From contig DYIG01000011.1 in the NCBI GenBank assembly GCA_020723725.1, positions 1-10,939 on the forward strand: 10,939 nt of DNA, given 5' to 3'. The DNA is from Thermaerobacter marianensis (GTDB taxonomy: Bacteria > Bacillota > Sulfobacillia > DYIH01 > DYIG01). A model generated the notes under the pieces. It made no database searches, had not been told where the DNA came from, and saw only the letters and a list, made by a program, of their open reading frames with translations. Shown here in pieces: positions 1 through 7,300 of the stretch (position 1 is its first letter; the number at the start of each line of letters is the position of its first letter). Position numbers and translations under genes: made by a program.

Positions 1-1195
1 CGTGGACCGGGGTGCCAGTTTTGATTTTGTATTCCTCACCCCCGGTATGCGTAAGGATTTCCCGCAGATCGAGGAGGCCAGGCGGCGCGGTGCGGTTATC
101 GACAGTGAAATGGGTCTCTTTTTCCGATTGTGCCCGGCCGTAATAACAGGCATTACCGGGAGCGCCGGCAAGACGACAACGACGACCCTTACCGGTCGTA
201 TTCTGGGCAGAACGGGGCGGCGCGTCTATGTGGGGGGTAACATCGGACAACCGCTCCTGGATCGGCTGGGGGAGATAGGGCCTGATGACCTGGTCGTGTT
301 GGAAATGTCGAGTTTTCAGCTACAACTACTGGATCAAAGCCCCCAGGTTGCGGCCCTTTTGAACATAAGGCCCAATCACCTGGATATCCATACCTCTTAT
401 CAGGAATACGCGGAGGCCAAAAGGAACATTGTCAGGTTCCAGAAACCCGGTGATGTGGCAATACTCAATGCCCTGGAACCGGAGTCGGCAGCCTGTTCAG
501 CCTACACCCCGGCGAGGGTATATCACTTTTCCAGACAGGGGGAGGTTGAGAGGGGGGCATTCCTTGGTGAAGGGAGCCGCATCGTCCTTCGAGATGGTTC
601 AGGGATGGACGTCATGGTAGGGGATCGGGCCGGGATTGCCATTCCGGGCGAGCATAACGTAGAAAACGTCCTTGCCGCCCTATGCCTTGGCATGGTTCAC
701 GGTGTAGACCCCCGCGAGGCATGGGATGAGGTAACCGTTTTCAGGGGGGTGGAGCATCGCCTCGAGTTCGTACGGGATATTGGCGGGGTACGGTTCATTA
801 ATGACTCAATTGCCACTACCCCCGACAGGACCGAGGCGGCTCTGAGGAGCTTTGATCAGCCCATAGTCCTTATAGCCGGGGGATACGACAAGAAGATACC
901 CTTTAACGGCGTTGCCGACACCATAGTGGAGAAGGCCCATACATTGGTCTTGATAGGAACCACTGCGGATAAAATCATGGATGCGGTGACCAGGGCGGCT
1001 TCCGCCAGGGGCACTGCCGGACCGGAAGTGGTCAGGGTGGGTTCCCTGGGTGAAGCCGTCGATGCAGCCAGGTGTCACGCCCATCCCGGGGACGTGGTGC
1101 TCCTTTCGCCCGCGTGCGCGTCCTACGACATGTTCGCCAATTATCAGGAGAGGGGCCGGCTTTTCAAGGACCTGGTCTTTCAGTTAAAACCCTGA
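1..1195 (+). CDS. murD: UDP-N-acetylmuramoylalanine--D-glutamate ligase (MurD), 5'-truncated
   Basis: MurD is the cytoplasmic ATP-dependent ligase that adds D-glutamate to UDP-MurNAc-L-Ala in peptidoglycan synthesis. About 397 residues are visible. The Mur-ligase P-loop reads GITGSAGKTT, with its lysine near visible residue 57. In E. coli MurD the equivalent lysine is near 115, so roughly 55-60 N-terminal residues (most of the UDP-binding domain) lie outside the window. Other family landmarks are LNIRPNHLDIH followed by YAEAKRNI (the region of the carbamylated lysine), EHRLEF, NDSIATTPDRT and the C-terminal LLSPACASYDMF with the ERG that follows. In the NDSxAT motif the usual lysine of E. coli MurD is isoleucine; I recall this form from clostridial MurD proteins. 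The GTG at position 2 is internal rather than the true start. The gene stops at TGA, 67 bases before dnaE. MurD normally sits in the dcw cluster, so this location is mildly unusual. Confidence 0.93.
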   Translation, partial: VDRGASFDFVFLTPGMRKDFPQIEEARRRGAVIDSEMGLFFRLCPAVITGITGSAGKTTTTTLTGRILGRTGRRVYVGGNIGQPLLDRLGEIGPDDLVVLEMSSFQLQLLDQSPQVAALLNIRPNHLDIHTSYQEYAEAKRNIVRFQKPGDVAILNALEPESAACSAYTPARVYHFSRQGEVERGAFLGEGSRIVLRDGSGMDVMVGDRAGIAIPGEHNVENVLAALCLGMVHGVDPREAWDEVTVFRGVEHRLEFVRDIGGVRFINDSIATTPDRTEAALRSFDQPIVLIAGGYDKKIPFNGVADTIVEKAHTLVLIGTTADKIMDAVTRAASARGTAGPEVVRVGSLGEAVDAARCHAHPGDVVLLSPACASYDMFANYQERGRLFKDLVFQLKP

Positions 1196-1239
1196 ATCCG
1201 TGAACCCGGGGAGGCAGGACTTCTAACGCCCTTGGGCGA

Positions 1240-1257
1240 AATCACATGACGGTGATT
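1240..1257 (+). promoter_or_regulatory. Small hairpin covering the dnaE ribosome-binding site
   Basis: AATCAC (1240-1245) and GTGATT (1252-1257) are perfect inverted repeats with a six-base loop. The right arm contains most of GGTGAT (1251-1256), the only Shine-Dalgarno-like sequence at a usable distance from the dnaE ATG at 1263. In mRNA the arms could pair and reduce ribosome access. A second short inverted repeat, CGCCC/GGGCG (1227-1238), lies just upstream. The repeat is visible in the sequence; any regulatory role is inference. Confidence 0.3.
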
Positions 1258-1262
1258 GCTGC

Positions 1263-4200
1263 ATGCAGGATTTCGTTCACCTGCACGTCCACTCCGAATA
1301 CAGCCTTCTGGATGGCGCCTGCAAAATAGACGAGCTGGCCAAGCGAACAGCAGAACTTGGCATGAGTTCCGTGGCTATAACTGACCACGGGGTCATGTTT
1401 GGCGTTGTCGATTTCTACAAGGCATGCCGGTCAGCTGGTGTCAGACCGATAATCGGCTGCGAGGTCTATGTCGCACCCCGGAAGAGGACCGACCGGGAGG
1501 CCCATGTAGACGATAAGAACTGGCACCTTGTGCTCCTGGCCGAAAACCAGGAGGGGTATCGCAACCTGGTGCGGCTGGTTTCGCTGGCTTCCATAGAGGG
1601 GTTTTACTATAAACCCCGTGTGGATAAGGAACTGCTTGCCAAACACAGCCAGGGCCTTATCGCCCTGTCGGCGTGCCTTGGCGGCGAGATCCCCAACGCG
1701 ATCCTGAAAAACGATTTGGCTGGCGCCCGTAAGGCCATTGGGGAGTACCTGGAGATCTTCGGCCGGGATAACTTCTTCTTGGAGCTGCAGGACCATGGCA
1801 TGGAGGAACAGGCCCGGGTTAACGAAGCCCTGCTGAAACTAGGGCCGGAGCTGGGGGTTCGCTTCGTGGCCACCAACGATGTGCACTACCTGCACCGCGA
1901 GGATAGCGAGGCCCACGATGTTCTGATTTGCATTCAGACGCAGAAAACGGTTTCCGACCAGAACCGCATGCACTACCCTCCTGAGAAGTTCTATCTCAAA
2001 TCCCCTGCGGAAATGGCGGACCTCTTCGGAAACATCCCCGAAGCCCTCAGTAACACCGTGGAAATTGCCCAGCGGTGCAAGGTGGAGTTCGAGTTCGGCA
2101 ATGTGTATCTCCCCGAATACGCTCTGCCGGAGGGCTATGATGAGGCCTCGTATCTCCGTAAAATCTGCCTGGAACGCCTCCCCCGGGTTTTCGACGGGGC
2201 CGACCTGGACGAGGGGAGCCGCGTTCGGGAAAGGCTTGAGTATGAGCTTGGGGTAATTGAGAGGATGGGATACCCCGGTTATTTCCTCATAGTCCAGGAT
2301 TTTATTGAACACGCGCGGCAAAAAGGGATCGCCGTAGGACCCGGCAGGGGCTCGGCAGCCGGCAGCCTGGTCGCCTACGTGCTGGGGATAACCAACATCG
2401 ATCCCCTGCGCTATAACCTTCTTTTTGAAAGGTTCCTCAATCCGGAGAGGGTCAGCATGCCGGATATGGATATTGATTTCGATGACCGCCGCAGGGGTGA
2501 GGTTATTGAATACGTGGTTGGGAAATACGGCGCTGACCGCGTGGCGCAGATCATCACCTTTGGACGGATGTTGGCCAGGGGTGTCATAAGGGACGTTGGC
2601 CGGGCGCTGGGGATGCCCTACGGGGAAGTGGACCGCATAGCGAAAATGGTCCCGGCTGCCCTGGGAATGACCCTGGAAAAGGCCCTGGAAATGAATCCTG
2701 AACTGGTGGATGCCTGCAAGGAGAACCCCGGGGTCGGTCGGCTCATGGAACTGGCTCGCCGCCTGGAAGGACTGCCAAGACACGCGTCGGTGCACGCGGC
2801 CGGGGTGGTCATCGCCAGGCACCCTCTGATGGAACACGTTCCCCTCCAGGCCATGAACGACGGCAACGTGGTCACCCAGTTCCCCATGAACATATTGGAG
2901 GAACTGGGCCTATTGAAGTTTGATTTCCTCGGTCTTCGCACCCTGAGTCTTATTGAGGAAGCCGTGAGGCATATTTCCTCCACAACAGGAGAAAGCATTA
3001 GACCTTACGACGTCCCCCTGGAGGATGAAAAGACTTACGCCCTTCTGGGTGAGGGTCATACGGCCGGCGTGTTCCAGCTTGAATCTGATGGCATGCGGGA
3101 GATGCTTCATAGCCTCAAGCCGAGTTGTATCGAGGATATCATCGCGGCCGTAGCCCTGTACCGCCCCGGTCCCATGGAGAACATCCCGGAGTTCATCAGG
3201 TCAAAGCATGAGGGGGGCATCAAGTACCCGCACCCCTCCCTGGAGCCCATACTTAAGGATACGTATGGCATCATGGTCTACCAGGAGCAGATCATGCAGG
3301 TAGCTTCCCTCATGGCAGGGTTTTCCCTGGGACAGGCGGACATCCTCCGCCGGGCCGTGGGCAAAAAGAAAAAAGAGGTTTTGGATGCCCAGCGGGAGGT
3401 CTTCGTTAAGGGTTGCGTTGAACAGGGGCACCCTGAGGTACTGGCCAACGAACTATACGACCTAATTGTCAAGTTCGCCAACTACGGCTTTAACCGCAGT
3501 CATGCCGCAGCCTACGGTTATCTGTCGTATATAACCGCTTACCTGAAAGCCAATTACCCTGTCCAGTTCATGGCTGCCTTGCTGACCAGTGTCTGTGATT
3601 CAACGGAGAAGGTGGCCGAGTACATCGGGGAATGCCGCCGCATGGGTTTGAGGGTCTTGCCACCGGATGTAAATGAGAGCCAATCCGACTTCAGTGTCGT
3701 TGGCTCCGATATTCGATTTGGGTTGACTGCCGTTAAGAACGTTGGTGAGGGGGCGGTGGAGTCCATCCTCCGCTCCCGGCGAGAAGGGCCTTTCCGTTCC
3801 TTTACCGATTTCCTTACTCGAGTTGACCTCAAGCAGGTTAACAGGAGAACACTGGAGAGTCTGATCAAGGCGGGGGCGCTTGATTCATTCGGGGCCAGCA
3901 GGGCCAGGTATCTGGCTGCGCTGGAGGAATCCATCGCCAGGGCTCAGGAGTACGCGTCTGCGCGTCTCTCCAGCCAGGTATCCCTGTTCGACATCGCCGC
4001 CAATGCCAGGGGGGGCGGCACATGGAATGGCGACGGAGGACCGCCTGACTTCCCTCTGCCGGAGGTTAGTGACCCCCCTCGCAGGGACGTTCTGATGATG
4101 GAGAAGGAGGTTCTCGGCCTGTACATTTCCGGTCACCCCCTGGAGGGCAGCGAAGGGCTGCTTGCGCGGAGCGCGGGGGCGAGTATATCATGCCTTGCCA

Positions 4201-4781
4201 ACCGTACTGAAGGGACTAAAGTCACCGTGGCAGGGATGATCACCGCTGCCAGGAGGCTGCTCACCAAGAACGGGGATCAGATGGCCTTTCTAACCCTTGA
4301 GGATCTTTCAGGAAGGGTTGAAGTGGTGGTTTTCCCGAAGGTTCTAAAGGCTTCGGCGGGGCTTATAGACGAAGACAGGTTGGTCATTGTCCATGGCAGG
4401 GTTTCCTGGCGCGAAGAGAACCTTAACGTCCTTGCCGACGGTTTCGAGGCGTTGGAACAGGCAGGAGAGGGGACAGTGGAACCGTCGGAAGCCCCCTCCT
4501 CAGGGGCGCAAATGCAGACAGCCAGGGGGCTTCGCCTGCGCATCGGCAGTGGCAGCGATGCACTGCTTCGGGACGTTAGAACCACTCTGGAGCAGTTCCC
4601 CGGGCATGTTCCAGTCTATCTCTTCCTGGAACCTTCAAATAAAACGGTGCTGGCCGGGCGATCCCTTTGGGTGGAGGCAAGGGCTGAATTGCTTGGCAGG
4701 CTTCAAAATATTCTTGGGCCAGGAACATTGACATGGGTAAACTCACCAGTAACAGGAGCGATACATAATCTATACAATTAA
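1263..4781 (+). CDS. dnaE: DNA polymerase III subunit alpha (DnaE)
   Basis: This is a C-family replicative DNA polymerase, 1172 residues, normal length for DnaE. The N-terminal PHP domain (about residues 1-280) starts FVHLHVHSEYSLLDG and keeps the metal-ligand motifs: HxH, TDHG, GCEVY, WHLVL, SACLGG and ATNDVHY. E. coli DnaE has lost some of these, so here the PHP domain could be an active 3'-5' exonuclease. The polymerase core includes GPGRGSAAGSLVAY and PDMDIDFDDRR with catalytic aspartates D403 and D405; the third is D554 in KFDFLGLRTL. The fingers contain RRAVGKKK and YGFNRSHAAAYG. A helix-hairpin-helix region (about 830-900), an OB-fold near 995-1080 (VTVAGMITAARRLLTK) and a C-terminal tail follow. 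The ATG at 1263 is preceded by GGTGAT and matches family N-termini. Low-GC Firmicutes usually also carry PolC, so whether this is the main or the lagging-strand polymerase cannot be told here. Confidence 0.98.
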   Translation: MQDFVHLHVHSEYSLLDGACKIDELAKRTAELGMSSVAITDHGVMFGVVDFYKACRSAGVRPIIGCEVYVAPRKRTDREAHVDDKNWHLVLLAENQEGYRNLVRLVSLASIEGFYYKPRVDKELLAKHSQGLIALSACLGGEIPNAILKNDLAGARKAIGEYLEIFGRDNFFLELQDHGMEEQARVNEALLKLGPELGVRFVATNDVHYLHREDSEAHDVLICIQTQKTVSDQNRMHYPPEKFYLKSPAEMADLFGNIPEALSNTVEIAQRCKVEFEFGNVYLPEYALPEGYDEASYLRKICLERLPRVFDGADLDEGSRVRERLEYELGVIERMGYPGYFLIVQDFIEHARQKGIAVGPGRGSAAGSLVAYVLGITNIDPLRYNLLFERFLNPERVSMPDMDIDFDDRRRGEVIEYVVGKYGADRVAQIITFGRMLARGVIRDVGRALGMPYGEVDRIAKMVPAALGMTLEKALEMNPELVDACKENPGVGRLMELARRLEGLPRHASVHAAGVVIARHPLMEHVPLQAMNDGNVVTQFPMNILEELGLLKFDFLGLRTLSLIEEAVRHISSTTGESIRPYDVPLEDEKTYALLGEGHTAGVFQLESDGMREMLHSLKPSCIEDIIAAVALYRPGPMENIPEFIRSKHEGGIKYPHPSLEPILKDTYGIMVYQEQIMQVASLMAGFSLGQADILRRAVGKKKKEVLDAQREVFVKGCVEQGHPEVLANELYDLIVKFANYGFNRSHAAAYGYLSYITAYLKANYPVQFMAALLTSVCDSTEKVAEYIGECRRMGLRVLPPDVNESQSDFSVVGSDIRFGLTAVKNVGEGAVESILRSRREGPFRSFTDFLTRVDLKQVNRRTLESLIKAGALDSFGASRARYLAALEESIARAQEYASARLSSQVSLFDIAANARGGGTWNGDGGPPDFPLPEVSDPPRRDVLMMEKEVLGLYISGHPLEGSEGLLARSAGASISCLANRTEGTKVTVAGMITAARRLLTKNGDQMAFLTLEDLSGRVEVVVFPKVLKASAGLIDEDRLVIVHGRVSWREENLNVLADGFEALEQAGEGTVEPSEAPSSGAQMQTARGLRLRIGSGSDALLRDVRTTLEQFPGHVPVYLFLEPSNKTVLAGRSLWVEARAELLGRLQNILGPGTLTWVNSPVTGAIHNLYN

Positions 4782-4837
4782 GACGTACTATTTCCGGTAC
4801 CTTAAATTAGACTTGTCTCAGATTGTGCGGTGATGCA

Positions 4838-5359
4838 ATGAGGGCCCAGATAATCGAGCTGCTTGCCGAGCGCGGCCTAACCTTGGAAGATGTCGGCAAT
4901 CTGGTTTTACAGCTACAGCAAAAGTACAATAATGGACTTTCCCTGAATGATTGCACAAAAGCGGTCTATGAGGTCCTCTCAAAACGAGAGGTTCAGTATG
5001 CCCTCTTTACGGGGATTGCCCTGGACATCCTTGCGGAAAAAAAGATGCTCCCGGAACCCCTGCAGCAGATAGTTGAGACGGATGAACCGTTGTACGGCGT
5101 GGATGAAATTATGGCCCTTGGCATCACCAACGTATACGGTTCCATCGGCCTCACCAACTTCGGCTTTCTCGACAAACAGAAGGTGGGTGTTCTGGCCAGG
5201 CTTGATAAAGAAGAGAAGCTAAGGGAGAAAGTGCACACTTTTCTGGACGACCTGCTCGCCGGCCTCGCCGCTGCGGCCGCAGCCAAGTTGGCCCACTCCA
5301 AGGTTGCCGAGGGCAATATCCTCTCAAACGGCACTGAGCTCCCCGCAGTCAAATCCTAG
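4838..5359 (+). CDS. yutG: YutG/PgpA-family protein (phosphatidylglycerophosphatase A-like)
   Basis: The protein of about 173 residues matches my recollection of Bacillus subtilis YutG almost end to end: LLAERGLTLEDVGNLVLQLQ, LSKREVQYALFTGIALDILAEKK, PLYGVDEIMALGITNVYGSIG and HTFLDDLLAGLAAAAAAKLAH. YutG belongs to the PgpA family, whose E. coli founder dephosphorylates phosphatidylglycerophosphate in phospholipid synthesis. The acidic residues in VDE and FLDD are candidate metal ligands. It lacks the strongly hydrophobic multi-pass profile of E. coli PgpA, so membrane insertion is doubtful and the enzymatic role is inferred from the family only. I chose the ATG at 4838, with GGTGA at 4829-4833, which is a rather short four-base spacing. 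An in-frame TTG at 4823 would add five residues but has no ribosome-binding site. The gene lies 56 bases after dnaE with no terminator seen between them, so co-transcription is possible. Confidence 0.85.
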   Translation: MRAQIIELLAERGLTLEDVGNLVLQLQQKYNNGLSLNDCTKAVYEVLSKREVQYALFTGIALDILAEKKMLPEPLQQIVETDEPLYGVDEIMALGITNVYGSIGLTNFGFLDKQKVGVLARLDKEEKLREKVHTFLDDLLAGLAAAAAAKLAHSKVAEGNILSNGTELPAVKS

Positions 5360-5395
5360 GTTGCCACATTTCGACTGCAATCGATAGCCTTATTG

Positions 5396-5404
5396 TGCTA
5401 TAAA
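5396..5404 (+). promoter_or_regulatory. Possible extended -10 promoter element upstream of the histidine kinase
   Basis: TGCTATAAA (5396-5404) fits an extended -10 (TG-N-TATAAT-like, five of six in the hexamer). It lies about 64 bases before the chosen kinase start. No good -35 hexamer is present at 17 bases; TGCAAT at 5376-5381 is a poor match. Extended -10 promoters can work without a strong -35, but this is a weak call. Confidence 0.3.
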
Positions 5405-5452
5405 TTAAAAAGGGTTTGGATAGCCAAAAACGGGATAACCTTAGCCAATCAA

Positions 5453-5459
5453 AAAGGGG
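5453..5459 (+). promoter_or_regulatory. Ribosome-binding site that fixes the histidine kinase start
   Basis: AAAGGGG lies eight bases before the TTG at 5468. The in-frame upstream TTG at 5393 has no comparable site, and the extra 25 residues it would add look like translated leader. This argues for the shorter protein. Confidence 0.6.
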
Positions 5460-5467
5460 TTAATCGT

Positions 5468-6484
5468 TTGAGCGTGCTCGAAGAGATTTTGTGGGAATCT
5501 GCGATAGCAACGCTTGGTAACGAAATCGACGGGGGATTCCTGGTACTGGATCACCAAAAGCGTATTAAATACATAAGCTCGACTTTGAGTAACCAAATTC
5601 CTGATCAAAACGACATCTTGGAAAAAGAGCTCCTCGAGGTTTTCCCTTCGTTTACGTGGCCGGTGTATTCACAGATGACAGGCATGCGCTGCGAGGTCGA
5701 GGTGAGGGAATGCCCCCTTACCGGTCGGCCCGGCCCCATACGGATTCGTATCGTACCCATGAAAGGTGAGGATGGTGTCCCCCTGGGTTCAGTTGTTATC
5801 CTGGGTGAGCAGAGAAAGGAATCAGTGGTTCAATCCCTGTGCGAGATTACAGCTACGGCGGCTCACGAAATACGCAACCCGCTGGCCGGCATGAAGGGTT
5901 TCCTGCAGCTCCTCAAAGACCGGTTGAGTGAAGAGGACGGCCGTTATGTGGCGATGGTGCTTCACGAGGTGGATAGGGTCAATGAGCTCACCCGTTACCT
6001 TTTGGCGCTAACAAGGAGCACCATCAAGGATCTGGAGGTAGGTTGCCCCTACGGGCTCATTCAGGAGGTTTTTGACGCCTGTAGACCTCGAGCCATGGCA
6101 CAGGGCGTAGAGATAAAATTAGGTTTCCCCGAAAAAGAGTGTCTGGTGGAGTATGACAAGGACCGTTTCCAACAAATCTTCTCCAACCTGGCGCACAACG
6201 CGCTGGATGCCATGAGTTGTGGCGGTGAGCTTACCGTTAACTGCAGTCTTAATGAAGAGGCCGGTTTGCTAGTCATCTCCGTCAGTGACACGGGGCCAGG
6301 AATCGCGCCCGAACACCTCGGTCATATTTTTGAACCCTTTTACACCACCAAACCTTCGGGGACGGGTCTTGGCTTGGCACTATGCCGGAGCTTTGTCCAG
6401 CAACACGGAGGCTCCATCAGCGTGGAGAGCCTGCCAGGTAACGGATCAAACTTTCATATCGAAATACCCCTCTTTGCTTCCTGA
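5468..6484 (+). CDS. Soluble PAS-like sensor histidine kinase, sporulation-kinase type
   Basis: The protein has 338 residues from the TTG at 5468. Residues of about 15-115 look like a single PAS-type sensor domain (GGFLVLDHQKRIKYIS onward). The DHp domain carries the phosphoacceptor H133 in AAHEIRNPLAGMKGFLQLL, which closely resembles Bacillus KinA-KinE sporulation kinases. The ATPase domain is complete: N box with N244 in AHNALDAM, G1 box DTGPGIAP (D274), F box FEPFYTT and G2 box GTGLGLAL (about 298-305). There is no hydrophobic segment, so it should be cytoplasmic. Its expected reaction is ATP-dependent autophosphorylation, then phosphotransfer to a response regulator or to Spo0F/Spo0A. No regulator gene is adjacent, so it is an orphan kinase in this window. 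The neighbouring SASP gene suits a sporulation role, but that is inference. No terminator with a U-tract follows it. Confidence 0.92.
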   Translation: MSVLEEILWESAIATLGNEIDGGFLVLDHQKRIKYISSTLSNQIPDQNDILEKELLEVFPSFTWPVYSQMTGMRCEVEVRECPLTGRPGPIRIRIVPMKGEDGVPLGSVVILGEQRKESVVQSLCEITATAAHEIRNPLAGMKGFLQLLKDRLSEEDGRYVAMVLHEVDRVNELTRYLLALTRSTIKDLEVGCPYGLIQEVFDACRPRAMAQGVEIKLGFPEKECLVEYDKDRFQQIFSNLAHNALDAMSCGGELTVNCSLNEEAGLLVISVSDTGPGIAPEHLGHIFEPFYTTKPSGTGLGLALCRSFVQQHGGSISVESLPGNGSNFHIEIPLFAS

Positions 6485-6612
6485 GCTTCCAGAAGTTTCG
6501 CCCTCTTTCGCTGTATTTCGAGGAAAAATTGCGGGCAGAATGGCAATTACCTAAGGGATTAAAAACCCTGGTGGAGCAGTGCCAAAGATCATAGCATTTA
6601 GGAGGGGAAAAC

Positions 6613-6879
6613 ATGGCGGCAGGTCAGAAGAGGAATCGTGCGCTCGTTCGCGAAGCGGCTCCCGCCCTTGAGGCGTTTAAGCAGCAGGCCGCTCAGCAGG
6701 TGGGGATCCAAATCCCGCCTGACGGTTACTGGGGTGATATTCCCGCCCGGCTCAACGGCGCCGTGGGTGGTCAGATGGTACGGCAGATGATCCAGTTTGC
6801 CGAGCAGCAGCTAGCTGGCAACCCGGCAGCGGCACAGCAGTTTGCCGCGGTTACACCGACCCGGCAGCAGCGCCCCTAA
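6613..6879 (+). CDS. Alpha/beta-type small acid-soluble spore protein (SASP)
   Basis: Alpha/beta SASPs coat and protect spore DNA and are degraded at germination by the protease GPR. This 88-residue protein shows the family pattern: LVREAAPALEAFKQQAA, then GYWGDIPARLNGAVGGQMV and RQMIQFAEQQLAG. The second half, including the NGAVGG DNA-binding region, is well conserved. The first helix departs from consensus: the usual K-Y-E-(I/V/F)-A-x-E-(F/L)-G is here KQQAAQQVG (residues 23-31), so both glutamates, including the one GPR cuts after, are glutamine. The C-terminal tail is rich in Ala, Gln and Pro. AGGAGGGG (6600-6607) gives a strong ribosome-binding site five bases before the ATG, consistent with high forespore expression. 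I could not find a convincing sigma-G promoter in the 128-base gap upstream. A good terminator follows, so the gene may be the end of a unit or monocistronic. Confidence 0.9.
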   Translation: MAAGQKRNRALVREAAPALEAFKQQAAQQVGIQIPPDGYWGDIPARLNGAVGGQMVRQMIQFAEQQLAGNPAAAQQFAAVTPTRQQRP

Positions 6880-6902
6880 ATCAATCAGGTCGAACGCCTA
6901 TG

Positions 6903-6938
6903 AAAACCCTCTGGGTTCAAACCAGGGGGTTTTTTATT
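6903..6938 (+). terminator. Rho-independent terminator after the SASP gene
   Basis: AAAACCCTCTGG (6903-6914) pairs with CCAGGGGGTTTT (6922-6933), with one T-G wobble, around a seven-base loop. The run of Ts at 6930-6935 and following T-rich bases give the release tract. It lies 23 bases after the SASP stop codon. Confidence 0.88.
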
Positions 6939-7016
6939 TAACCTGCCATTTTAAATGGAGGAAGGTGAGTGATCTGGTAGAACAGAATATTAAAGATAAT
7001 TGGTGTCTTGATCGGG

Positions 7017-7022
7017 AGGGGG
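7017..7022 (+). promoter_or_regulatory. Ribosome-binding site that fixes the start of the DUF2007-like gene
   Basis: AGGGGG, within a longer purine run from 7014, lies nine bases before the TTG at 7032. The longer in-frame option at TTG 7008 would place this site inside the coding region, so 7032 is preferred. Confidence 0.5.
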
Positions 7023-7031
7023 AAGCTTACC

Positions 7032-7262
7032 TTGTGGCGGGTGGTGTACATAGCCCCCAACGGGTCTTTGGCTGAATCGCTTAGGAAGCTGTTGTCCAAC
7101 GAGGGGTTTCTCGTGTCCGTCCGGCAGGTGGGTATGGGGGAGGGCTCATCTTGTCCATATGAGGTGCTGGTTCCCCAGTCAGAGGCCCGGGAGGCATACG
7201 AAGCCATCAACGGCTACCTCACCAGCCGATCCGGCCGGCCTACCACCCCGGCAAAAGAGTAA
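7032..7262 (+). CDS. Small DUF2007-like protein of unknown function
   Basis: The protein has 76 residues and begins MWRVVYIAPNGSLAESLRKLL. The visible plan is a beta strand (WRVVYIAP), a helix (SLAESLRKLLSNEG), a strand (FLVSVRQVG), a variable glycine-rich turn, a strand (YEVLVPQ) and a helix (SEAREAYEAINGYL). This is a ferredoxin-like beta-alpha-beta layout typical of DUF2007 'putative signal transducing' proteins. From memory, near relatives with WxVVYIAPN at the N-terminus are common in Clostridia, often near dnaE or acetyl-CoA carboxylase genes, and some carry an unsupported 'glutamate decarboxylase' label; the protein is far too small for that enzyme. There is no signal peptide or membrane segment. 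The TTG start is supported by the purine-rich site upstream and by the conserved Trp at residue 2. It ends 38 bases before the aminotransferase gene and may be co-transcribed with it. Confidence 0.75.
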   Translation: MWRVVYIAPNGSLAESLRKLLSNEGFLVSVRQVGMGEGSSCPYEVLVPQSEAREAYEAINGYLTSRSGRPTTPAKE

Positions 7263-7300
7263 GGCACCGCAAAAAAACAGCACTTTGGGGGGAATAGTCA

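Noticed and set aside
1839..2837. Long minus-strand open frame of 332 codons opposite dnaE
   Set aside because: It lies wholly inside the well-supported dnaE gene, its translation matches no family I recognise and is rich in His, Pro and Arg as expected of an antisense shadow. No independent ribosome-binding or promoter evidence was found.
5393..5467. N-terminal 25-codon extension of the histidine kinase from TTG 5393
   Set aside because: There is no ribosome-binding site before 5393, and a clear one lies before TTG 5468 inside the extension; the extension looks like untranslated leader.
6541..6580. Possible terminator after the histidine kinase
   Set aside because: ACC/GGT and GGG/CCC can pair around an A-rich loop, but the stem is interrupted and there is no T-run after it.
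6485..6612. Sigma-G or sigma-F promoter for the SASP gene
   Set aside because: CATAGCA at 6590-6596 is close to the -10 pattern CATnnTA, but no GNATR-like -35 lies 17-18 bases upstream. GAATG at 6538-6542 has no matching -10. Not strong enough to list.
6965..7075. Short GTG-started frame of 36 codons overlapping the start of the DUF2007-like gene
   Set aside because: GGAGG at 6957-6961 is only three bases from this GTG, the peptide has no recognisable features, and it overlaps a better-supported gene in another frame. A leader peptide cannot be excluded.
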